From positions 23,982-87,981 of the forward strand of contig NZ_JAAIIJ010000018.1 in assembly GCF_012932445.1 (NCBI RefSeq): a DNA stretch of 64,000 nucleotides. Direction: 5' to 3'. A program made the translations under genes and the position numbers. Shown in pieces: positions 8,214 to 17,400 of the stretch (position 1 is the first letter of the stretch; each line of letters starts with the position of its first letter). The notes below the pieces were generated by a model. The model saw only the letters and a program-made list of their open reading frames with translations. It was not told the DNA's origin and made no database searches. The stretch comes from Bifidobacterium panos (GTDB taxonomy: Bacteria; Actinomycetota; Actinomycetes; Actinomycetales; Bifidobacteriaceae).

Positions 8214-10169
8214 CTATTGCTCGGCACGGAAGGCGGCGATGGTCTGCATGAAGCGCTGGCCGTATTGGTGAAGTTTGTTTTCACCCACGCCGTTGACGGC
8301 AAGGAACTGGGCGTCGGTGAGCGGCTTGATTCTGGCCATATCGCGCAACGTCTTGTCGGAGAAGACGATGTACGGAGGCTTGCCGATTTCGCGCGCGATA
8401 TCAAGGCGCAGCTCGCGCAACCGCTGGAACAACGCCTCTTCCCGATCGGTGGGCACATACGCTTCCTCAGGCGACGTGCCGCCGGCGGCAGGGCGCGACT
8501 TCGCGCTTTCCCCACCCGGCGAGACGGCTGCCTTGCGCTCCACGCGCTTGATCTCATATCGAAAATCAGGCACGGCGGTTTCGGCGGCACGGCGCCCGAA
8601 GTGCACAATCGGCATGCGCCCCTCGTCAATGAACAGAAAGCCGTCCGTGGCCATCTGGCTCAACACATCGCGGATGCGCGCCTCGCTCACCTCGGACAGC
8701 ATGCCGAACGTGGGCATGCTCTCCGGGTTCATCCACGCCAAGTCCTGCGCCTTGGAACCGCGCAGAATACGCACGATTTTGCCGGAGCCCACCCGCTGGT
8801 TCACGTCGTGCACGCACCGGCTGATCGCGCGGGCCACATCGGTGACATCAATGGTCTCGAATGTGGTTTCGCAATTCGAGCAAGCGGCGCACTTATCCTG
8901 GCGGTGGTCGGCCTGGCCGAAATAGCGCACAATATAAAGGTGCAGACAGTCGGTGGTGCGGCAATAGCCGATCATGCCGTCGAGCAGACGGCGTTGCGCC
9001 ATGCGCACCAACTCGCGCTCCTCAGGGGTGAGCCGCTCGTTTTCGCTGTCGGTGTCGAGCAAACGGCGGCGGGTGACGATGTCCGATTCGTTCCACAGCA
9101 GCGTGCACCGACTCGGCTCGCCGTCGCGCCCGGCGCGGCCCGCCTCCTGATAATAAGCTTCGATGCTTTCGGGCATATTATGATGAATGACGAAACGAAC
9201 GTTCGATTTGTCGATACCCATGCCGAAAGCGTTGGTGGCGACGACCACCTGCACGCGGTCGGTGACGAAATCGCGTTGCGCCCGGTTGCGTGCGTCGGCG
9301 AGCATGCCACCGTGGTAGACGGCCGCGACTGCTTCCGTGCCGATTTCGATTCCGCTTTGGCTTTGGGCGCCGTTCGCCACGCGCAGTTGGGGCACGGTTT
9401 GGTTCAACGTTTCTGCCAATGCCTCGCTGTCTTTGCGCGTCGCACAATATATAATGCCCGATTCGCGCGCATGTTCGGCCACGTAGTTCGCCACCCATGC
9501 GGCCTTATGCTTCGCTTCCATCTTGATAACATCAAGGTATAAATTCGGCCTGTCGAAGCCGGTCACCGTCACGGCCGGGTCGTGCAAACCCAACAGCCGC
9601 GCGATATCACGGCGCACTCGCTCGGTGGCGGTGGCGGTGAACGCACCAACGGTCGGGCGATTGGGCAGTGAAGCTATAAAATCGCCAATGGCAAGATACG
9701 ATGAGCGGAAGTCCTGCCCCCATTGCGACACACAATGCGCTTCGTCCACCGCCACCAATGCAATTGCGGTGCGGGCGGCAAAATTCTTGAAGCGCTCGGT
9801 TTCCAAGCGTTCCGGCGCGACATACAGCAGTTGTATCTGACCGGCGGCAGCCTGGGCAAGCACCATCGACTGCTCGTCGGGGCTTTGCGTACCATTGATA
9901 AACGCCGCGGGGATGCCGGCATCGTTGAGCGCATCGACCTGATCCTGCATCAACGAAATCAGCGGCGAAATGACAATGGCGACGCCGCCGAGCAGAATAC
10001 CGGGAATCTGATAGCACACGGACTTGCCCGCGCCGGTGGGCATGACGGCGAGCACATCCCGCCCGCCCAGCAACGTATCGACAATGTCCTGCTGGCCGGG
10101 GCGAAACGAGTCGTATCCGAAGTATTTCTTCAGCGCCTCGCGCGCCCGCCCGTCCCCAATCTCAGCCAT
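8214..10169 (-). CDS. recQ: ATP-dependent DNA helicase RecQ
   Basis: The 651-residue protein has RecQ domains in order: helicase core with Walker A MPTGAGKS (residues 43-50), DEAHCVSQWG (about 145, DEAH box plus the RecQ aromatic loop) and the motif VI region YYQEAGRAGRDGEPS; the RQC zinc cysteines (CAACSNC, about 430); a winged-helix region; and a C-terminal HRDC domain (REIGKPPYIVFSDKTLRDMA). It unwinds DNA with 3'-5' polarity in recombinational repair. Residues 553-580 form a low-complexity linker before HRDC. It is apparently monocistronic. Confidence 0.96.
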   Translation of the reverse strand: MAEIGDGRAREALKKYFGYDSFRPGQQDIVDTLLGGRDVLAVMPTGAGKSVCYQIPGILLGGVAIVISPLISLMQDQVDALNDAGIPAAFINGTQSPDEQSMVLAQAAAGQIQLLYVAPERLETERFKNFAARTAIALVAVDEAHCVSQWGQDFRSSYLAIGDFIASLPNRPTVGAFTATATERVRRDIARLLGLHDPAVTVTGFDRPNLYLDVIKMEAKHKAAWVANYVAEHARESGIIYCATRKDSEALAETLNQTVPQLRVANGAQSQSGIEIGTEAVAAVYHGGMLADARNRAQRDFVTDRVQVVVATNAFGMGIDKSNVRFVIHHNMPESIEAYYQEAGRAGRDGEPSRCTLLWNESDIVTRRRLLDTDSENERLTPEERELVRMAQRRLLDGMIGYCRTTDCLHLYIVRYFGQADHRQDKCAACSNCETTFETIDVTDVARAISRCVHDVNQRVGSGKIVRILRGSKAQDLAWMNPESMPTFGMLSEVSEARIRDVLSQMATDGFLFIDEGRMPIVHFGRRAAETAVPDFRYEIKRVERKAAVSPGGESAKSRPAAGGTSPEEAYVPTDREEALFQRLRELRLDIAREIGKPPYIVFSDKTLRDMARIKPLTDAQFLAVNGVGENKLHQYGQRFMQTIAAFRAEQ

Positions 10170-10274
10170 GTCGCCAGTCTAGCAACACCTGTCATCCGAG
10201 CGGCATAGCCCGTTCTTAGGACCATACCGGTAACTCAACGGGAAAGCACGTCAAATATGCAATGTACGTGTCTG

Positions 10275-10351
10275 GGGTCGGTTGTTACCGTGTTCGACAC
10301 CCTCCGGGCCGGTAGGCCAAGTCTTACGTCTCACACGGTAACAACCGACCC
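10275..10351. repeat. Long hairpin element, copy A
   Basis: GGGTCGGTTGTTACCGTG (10275-10292) is perfectly complementary to 10334-10351. One more pair extends the stem, around a 39-nt loop at 10294-10332. The same 39-nt loop recurs at 19719-19757 in reverse orientation with a different but equally complementary stem. The flank 10218-10274 (from aggaccataccgg) is shared with 62737-62793. The stretch 10170-10530 holds no gene other than these repeats. Confidence 0.85.
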
Positions 10352-10365
10352 GAAACGCGTTTTAT

Positions 10366-10545
10366 GTCCGTTTGAGAATAACGCGTCTGTCTGTCTGAGA
10401 GTAACTCGGTTATGTCTGTTTTGAGGGTAACGCGTCTGTGTTCGTTTGGGGGTAACGCGGTTATGTGCGTTTTTGAGAGTAGCGCAGTTATGTCTGTTTT
10501 GAGGGTAACGTCCGTTTGAGGGTAGCGCGTCTATGCTCGCTTGAG
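10366..10545. repeat. Degenerate tandem repeat of about 22-28 bp behind the OrfA-like gene
   Basis: About seven units of the form gtttgagggtaacgcg, with tatgtctg or tctgtgtt between them, run up to and into the 3' end of the OrfA-like gene, whose last codons and stop form the final unit. A shorter form with about three units follows the second gene copy at 63294-63366. Confidence 0.75.
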
Positions 10546-10923
10546 AAAGCGAATCTCTTCTTCTAGCTGTTGGATACGTAGGGCTTGGGCGGCGATGAGG
10601 CGGTCGCGGGGGTCGCGCGGATCGTACGGGTCAGAGGCGGTGTCGCGGGACTTGGGTTTGGGCGGCTTGGGATGGAGTGGTTCGGGAGAACGTTTCCAGC
10701 GGGCGAAGGCGCGCTCAATGCGCTTATGGCCCACGAGCTTGGGATCGAGGCCGGCCTGGCGGAACAGGTCCACCGGCTTCTCGCCCTCCCTGTAGCGGCG
10801 CATGCACTCGATACGGAACCAGTCCGCGTAATGGATACGCGAGGACGCGTCCACCATATCCACCGCAGCCAACGACGACAAATACGCCCGCTGACCCGAC
10901 GTAAACACCTGCGGCTCATTCAT
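10531..10923 (-). CDS. IS3 OrfA-like HTH/coiled-coil protein, copy 1
   Basis: This 130-residue protein starts MNEPQVFTSGQRAYLSS. The ATG at 10923 has AGGAAGG 10 nt upstream. The central part (YADWFRIECMRRYREGEKPVDLFRQAGLDPKLVGHKRIERAFARWKR) looks like a transposase-type helix-turn-helix. The C-terminus (LIAAQALRIQQLEEEIRFLKRA) is a short leucine zipper ending as OrfA proteins of IS3-like elements do. No OrfB lies next to it. A copy differing at only a few residues is at 63352-63741, with the same flanks. It may be an IS remnant or a non-autonomous repeat-associated gene; the function is unknown. Confidence 0.7.
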   Translation of the reverse strand: MNEPQVFTSGQRAYLSSLAAVDMVDASSRIHYADWFRIECMRRYREGEKPVDLFRQAGLDPKLVGHKRIERAFARWKRSPEPLHPKPPKPKSRDTASDPYDPRDPRDRLIAAQALRIQQLEEEIRFLKRA

Positions 10924-11055
10924 TGTCGGCCGTCCTTCCTGATACGCAGGGAACTGAAAAACTTTTGAAGGCCCCGCTGTCTTGTGTGACGCTCGCGATG
11001 CTGTCGCCGTTCGCCGCTGTGAAGAGCGCGCGACACCAAACACGGGAATCTATAG

Positions 11056-11163
11056 GCCCCCGCAGGCGGGGGCTGTCGCGCGAACGCGCGACTGGGGGTG
11101 GTCACGCCAGTCACGTGACCACGCCCGCACCACCCCCAGTCGGCCTTGCGGCCGACAGCCCCC
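11056..11163. repeat. Cloverleaf-forming palindromic repeat, copy 1
   Basis: A hairpin GCCCCCGC-AG-GCGGGGGC (11056-11073) leads into a multibranch structure. The outer stem pairs GGGGGCTGTCG (11068-11078) with 11153-11163. Hairpin arms are 11075-11092 and 11139-11156. A long stem pairs ACTGGGGGTGGT (11091-11102) with 11129-11140. An apical hairpin GGTCACG/CGTGACC lies within. Related copies are at 19543-19665 and 63875-63994. It lies about 130 bp upstream of the OrfA-like gene. Confidence 0.75.
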
Positions 11164-11207
11164 GACGTCTTATGCGACGCTCGCAACGCTATCGCTGCTC
11201 GCTGCCA

Positions 11208-11230
11208 CGAAGAGCCCACAGGGCTCTTCG
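11208..11230. repeat. Small hairpin of a covarying family
   Basis: CGAAGAGCCC-ACA-GGGCTCTTCG. Relatives at 62828-62850 (CGAACAGCCC-AGT-GGGCTGTTCG) and 63248-63270 (CGCACAGCCC-ACT-GGGCTGTGCG) change bases on both arms together, so pairing is preserved. Confidence 0.7.
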
Positions 11231-11276
11231 TCCAGCGGGGCCAAGGGACGCAAAACCGAAATTGGGGGATATGAGG

Positions 11277-11321
11277 AAAGGCGGGGGACGCGGGGCGCGA
11301 GCCTCGCGATCCCCCGCCTTT
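11277..11321 (-). terminator. Likely terminator of the giant surface-protein transcript
   Basis: AAAGGCGGGGGA (11277-11288) pairs with TCCCCCGCCTTT (11310-11321), with further pairing inside. It lies 163 bp downstream of the stop codon on the minus strand, beyond the hairpin array. The T-run after the stem is short, so strength is uncertain. Confidence 0.55.
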
Positions 11322-11344
11322 CGGAAACCGTCAACCGGCTGGTT

Positions 11345-11481
11345 GGACCGGGCGCTGGCCCGGTCCGGCCGGTGGCCGGGCGGCCAGGCCCGATCCGGGC
11401 CGGTGGACCGGTCGGTTAGACCGGTCCGGCCGGGGAGCTGGGCGTTAGCCCAGCTCGCTGGATCGGGCGATTGCCCAAGCC
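11345..11481 (-). repeat. Array of five 22-26-nt hairpins directly after a stop codon
   Basis: Five stem-loops follow one another: GGACCGGGC/GCCCGGTCC (11345-11366), an imperfect one at 11374-11396, GGACCGGTC/GACCGGTCC (11405-11427), GAGCTGGGC/GCCCAGCTC (11435-11456) and GGATCGGGC/GCCCAAGCC (11460-11481, two mismatches). Loops are mostly 4-5 nt and GGCCGGT-like spacers recur. The array starts 2 bp after the giant gene ends, so it forms its 3' UTR. Confidence 0.75.
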
Positions 11482-11483
11482 GG

Positions 11484-14400
11484 TCAGTGGGAGCGGCGGC
11501 GCAGGGCGCTAGCCGCCAGGCCCGCGCCGGCCAGGGCGAGGGCCGTCAGGGCTGCGGTCAGGCCGGTGGCGCCGGTGGACGCCAGGGCGTTGACCTTGCT
11601 CCAGCGGGCGTGCAGCTTCTTGCCGATCGCATCCTCCACACTGGTGACCAGGTTGCCCTCGTCGTCGTACCAGCCGTCGAACGTGTAGCCGTCACGCGTC
11701 GGCACGGGCAGCTTGCCGTCCTCGCCCGTCCAGTCCGTGGGCAGGGTGCCGCCGTTGGCGTCGAACGCGTCGTTCACGCTGGTCCACTTGGCGTGCAGCT
11801 TCTTGCCGATCGCATCCTCCACGCTGGTGATGAGGTTGCCCTGTTCGTCGTACCAGCCGTCGAACTTGTAGCCCGGCTTGTACGGCAGGGGCAGCTTGCC
11901 GTCCTCGCCGGTCCAACCATTGGGCAGGTTGCCGCCGTCGGCGTCGAACCCGTCAGCCATGCTGGTCCACTTCGCGGTGAGCTTCTTGCCGATCGCATCC
12001 TCCACATTGGTGATCAGGTTGCCGTCCTCGTCGTACCAGCCGTCGAACTTGTAGTTCGGCTTGGTCGGAATCGGCAGCTTGCCGTCCTGGCCGGTCCAAC
12101 CGGAAGGCAGCGTGCCGCCGTCAGCGTCGAACCCGTCAGGCAGAGCGGTCCACTTCGCAACCAAATCCTTGCCAATGGCCTCTTCCGTGCTGGTGACCTG
12201 GTTGCCGTCCTTGTCATACCAGCCGTCGAACTTGTAATCCGGCTTGTACGGAATCGGCAGCTTGCCATCCTCACCAGTCCAACCATCGGGCAAAGTGCCG
12301 CCGTCCGTGTCGAAGGCCTGGTCGACCGGCGTCCACTTGGGGTGCAGGGTCTTGCCCGCCGCATCCTCCGCGTTCGTCACCGGGTTGCCGTCCTCGTCAT
12401 ACCAGCCATCGAACTTATAACCCGGCTTGACCGGAACCGGCAGCTTGCCGTCCTCGCCGGTCCAACCGTCCGGGATGGTCACGTCGCCGTCCACATCGAA
12501 CGTCGTCGGCAGCTTCGTCCAATGCGCGGTCAGCTTCTTGCCCGCGGCATCCTTCAACGTGGTGACCCTGTTGCCCTGCTCGTCATACCAGCCATCGAAA
12601 CGATAACCGGGCCTGGTCGGGGTGGGCAGGTCGCCGTCCTCACCCGTCCAATCCGACGGCAGGGTGCCGCCCTGGGGGTCGAACGCGTCGTCGATCTTGG
12701 TCCACTTGGCGGTCAGGTTCTTGCCCACCGCATCCTTCAGCGTGGTCACCTGGTTGCCGTCCTCATCGAACCAGCCATCGAACTTATAGCCGGGGCGCGT
12801 GGGGATGGGCAGCTGGCCGTCGGCGCCGGTCCAGTCGGACGGGATCGTGCCGCCGTCCGGGTTCAGCCCGTCCGTGCTGGCGTTCTTCGTCCACTTGGCC
12901 GTCAGGGTCTTGTCGCCGGTGTCGGAGGCGCTGATGCCGGACACGAGGTTGCCCTTCTGGTCGGCCCAGCCGGCGAACGTGTAACCCTCGCGGGTCGGGT
13001 TCTTCAGGCTGGCGACACCCACACCATACGTGTACGTGGTGGGGTTCTTGGGGTCCGAACCGCCGTCGAGCTTGTAGGTCAGCTTGTAGGTGTTGGCCTT
13101 CCAGGTGGCGTTGACCTGCAGGAGCGACTGGTCGAACGTGCCGGACACGTTCCTGTCCCAGCCGGTGAACGTGTAGCCGGTGCGCGTCGGGTTGGCCGGG
13201 ACGTCGTACTTGCTGCCGATCGTGCCGGTGAGGACCTTGGACGCGCTGCCGTCCTTGTCCACTCCGCCGTTGTAGGCGAACACGACCACGCCCGGGGCGA
13301 GGGGCTTGTACTGCGCGGTGAACGTCACGTCACCCGCCGGCATGACCAGGCTGGCCAGCTGAGCGGTGGTGACCAGGCCGAGTTTGTCGGACTGCCAGCC
13401 GATGAACTCGTAACCCTGCTCCACGCTCACGGTCGGCGCGGTGACGCCCGCGTCCTTCAGGTTCGCGTTCGTGGCCACCTCGTAACCCGTGGTGCCCGTG
13501 ATTGAACCGTGGTCGCCCGCGACGAACGCCAGCTTGTTCCTGGCCTCGGTCCACTTGGCGGTCACCACCAGCGTGGACTGCTCGAACGTGCCGGACACTG
13601 GCGTGTCCCACCCGTCGAACGTCCAGCCCTCGCGCGTCGGATCCGCCGGAGTGTCGTACTTGGTGTTCAGCGGGCCGGACACCTGCGCGGACGACTCGTT
13701 GTTCGCGTCGTGCCCGCCGTTGAACAGGAACACCACCGTGCCGGTCGGGTTCGGGTTCCACACGGCCGTCATGGTCACGTCATGGGAGGGCATGACCAGG
13801 CCGGCCAGCTGGTCCGAGGCGACCAGGCCGAACTCGTCGGACTGCCAGCCCGCGAACGAATAGCCCGCGTTCGCCGTGGTGGACGGGGCCGATACGCCGG
13901 CCTCGCCCAGCTTCGCGTCCGTGGCCACACTGTCATAGGACAGGTTGCCCGAGATCTGGCCGTTGTCGCCACGCTCGAACGTGACCTTGTTGGCCTTCGC
14001 GGTCCACTGGGCCGTGTACACGGTCGTGCCCTCGGCATACGTGCCGGTCGGCTCGTTGCCGTCCGCGTCCAGCCAGTTCGGCGTCTGCAGCTCGTAGCCC
14101 TCGCGCGTCAGATCCGTGGGCGTGGTGTACTTGGTGCCCGCCGTGTCCGTCAGGGTCACGGTGGACTTGCCGTCCACCAGGCCGCCGTTCGCGTTGAACA
14201 CCACCTTCGCGCCGCTGTTCTGCTCGTACAACGCGGTGAACGTGACCGTCTGAGCCTTCTCGCCGTCCACGCCCGACACCACGTACTTGCCGTTCACGCC
14301 GTCGGCCGCGTAGACCTTCTGGTCCGCGTCGCACAGCCAGCCGACGAACGTCCAGCCGTCCTCAGGCGTCACCGCCGGCTCACCGGACACCTTGTCGCCC

Positions 14401-17400
14401 GAGTTGACCTTGTAGGTCGTCTCGCCCGTCAGCGCGGCGCCGTGCTCGCCCTTGTCGAACGTGACCGTGTTCTCCACCACGTCCCACTTGGCCGTGTACA
14501 TCACCGACTCGTACTTCAACGACGGGGTCGTATCCCAGCCGGCGAACCTGTAACCCGTACGCGTCGGCGTGGGCACCTGGTCCTGCGTGTACGACTTGCC
14601 CGCCTGGCCGCTCAATGTGCCGGAGGTCTCGTTGCCGACCCTGCCGCCGTTGTAGTTGAAATACACCTGCACGTCATCCAAATCCACGTACTCCGCGGTG
14701 AACGTCACCGTCTTGAACTTGTCGCCCGTGTTCGCGCCCGTCACGACGTACTTGTCGACGCTGTCGTGCGAGTACAGCCTGCCGTCCTCGTCGCACCGCC
14801 AACCCGTGAACCGATACCCGTCATTCGCCTTCGGCTCGTCCGGCTTGCCACTCACGGCACTGCCGGTCTTCACCTTCCCGTACTGCGTGGTGCCCGACAG
14901 CGTGCCGCGCTCGTCCGTGACGAACGTGACCGTGTTCTCGTTCGCGGTCCACCGCGCGATATACGACGCGTTCTCATACTTGCCCGACGGATCGGTGTCC
15001 CAACCCGCGAACGTATAGCCGTCACGCGTCGGAACCTCCGCGGCCTTCGCCTTGTCGGCGTCCGAGTACGCGGTGTTCTCCTTGCCGGACAACTGCACGG
15101 ACGACTCGCCCGCCGCGTTGCGGCCGCCGTTGTAGTTCAACGTGGCGGTCACCGCACCCAACTCCTGATACACCGCCTCGAACGACAAACCAGGCTCGGC
15201 CAGCACGCCCGCGATCTGCGACGGCTGGTACGACGCACCAGCCTTCTTCACGCCGTCCGCGCCGGTCACGTAGGACTGCCAGTACAGGAACTTCCAACCA
15301 GCCTCGGCATCCACCGACGGCTCCGCATACGACTCCTTGGAAGTGTCCATCCTCTGGCCGGTCGCCACGTTCAGCGTCTCATGCGCCTTCTTGTCCAGCG
15401 TGCCGTGGTCCTTCACGTAGAACTTGACCTCGTTGTTGCCCGCCTTCCACTGGGCCGTGTACACCGCGTCCGTCGTCAACGTCACCGTCTTGTCGTCCTT
15501 GCCCAGATCGCCCGCGGACGAGGGAACCGCCTTCCAACCATCCAGCGAATAACCGCTACGGGTCGGCTGCGGCACAGACTGCGTGGTGCCCTGGTTGCCC
15601 GTGACCTCGGAGGAGTCCTTGCCGGCCAAAGTGCCGCCGTTGTAGTCGAACGTCACCGTCACCTTGGGCAGTTCCTCGAACTCGGCCGTGAACGACAGGC
15701 CCGGCCTGGACAACAGGCCGGCGACCTCGCCGGGCTGGTACAACGCGTTGTCCGCGCTGGAACGCCATCCCGCGAACTTCTTGCCCGCGACCGGCGTCAC
15801 CGCATAAGCCGAGACATCGCCCAACGCCGTGCCCGTGGGCTTCGACAACGTCGCGACATACGTGGTCTTGTCCTCGTTCAGCGCGCCGCCCGCCAACGAG
15901 CCGTCGGCCGCCTTCACGTTGAACTTCACGTCATTGGACGTCGGGTTCCACTTGGCGATGTACATCGTCGTGCCCTCGGTGTCGAACTTCCCGCTCGGGA
16001 CCGCCTCGGTCGTGCCGTCCGTGGTCCAGTACGCGAACGTGTAACCGTCGGTGCGCGTCGGATCGGCCGGCTTGGTGTACGTCTGGTCCTTCAGGCCCGT
16101 CCTGGACACCGTCGAGGACTCATCGGCGCTCTGGTCGTCGGCGAGCTTGCCGCCGTTCGCGTTGAACACCACCGTGCACTTCTCGTTCGCCACGTACTTC
16201 GCGGTCAACGTCACCGTCTGGTCCGCGGCGGAGCCCCTGACGACGTAATCCTTCACGCCGCCCGTCACGTCACCCGACGCGTACACCGCCTTCTTATCGG
16301 CGTCCGCCGTGTCCTCGCTCGACGTCCAACCCACAAACGTATACCCGGCATCCGCCGTCGGCACCGGCTCGCCGGCGACCGAGTACCTCGTCTTGGAAGC
16401 ATCCGTGCCGACGCCGTCGCCGACCTTCTGATCCGTCGACACCGTGTACGACGTCACCTTGCCCGCGGCGATCTTGCCGTGCTCGCCCGCGTCGAACGTG
16501 ACCGTGTTCTCGTTCGCGGTCCACACGGCCTGGAACGTCGCATCGGCCGCCAACACGCCATCCGCCTGCACATCCGTCTCCGCGGACGAGGACTGCCACG
16601 TCCTCTTCCACGTCTCGGAGTCGTCCAGCGTGTAACCCGTGCGCTTCAGCTTCGTCTTGTCCGGCACCGCGTACTTGGTCTCCCGCGCGCCCGTGAACCT
16701 CGCGGACCCGGCCCCGGTCCCGTCGCCGTCCATGACGCCGCCGTTGTAATCGAACACGACCGTCACATCCGGCAACTGCTCGAACACCGCATCATACTGC
16801 CTGCTGCCCGTGACCGTCACGTCCGCCATCTCGGCCGGCGAAAGCACCGGCAACTTCGCGGCCTCCTCCTCATCATCGGTGTGCTGGCGCCAGCCCTTGA
16901 ACTTCCAACCGGTATTCGCCACCTCGCTCACCGTCGGACCACCCTCGGGATAACCCTCGGCCTCCGACAACGCCTGACCCGTCAACACCGACAACGGATT
17001 CGTCTTCACGGCATCGGCCAACGAACCCTTGCCCGCGTCCGCGTCCAACACCTTGAACGACACCTCGTTCGTGTTACGCGTGTAATAGACCTTCACCACC
17101 GTCTTGCCATCAGCCGTAAGCGTCTGCGGCTCGACAGCCTGGGCGGTGAAACCCGCATACTCACCCGACGACGTATCCTCCGGATCCGCAGTGACCTTAT
17201 CGCCGATCGTACCCTTCAACGGGTCGTTGTTCTCATCCGTCGTCACCGTCTCATCCGCAACCGTGGGATACACACCGGGCTCCAACGTCTCACGATAATG
17301 CGCCACCGAATACGACGCCTCAGTCGTCCACTTCGCAGTCAACGTCAAATCATGCTGCGGCATCGTGTCAGAATCGAAATCCCACTTCACGGTCTCGCCC

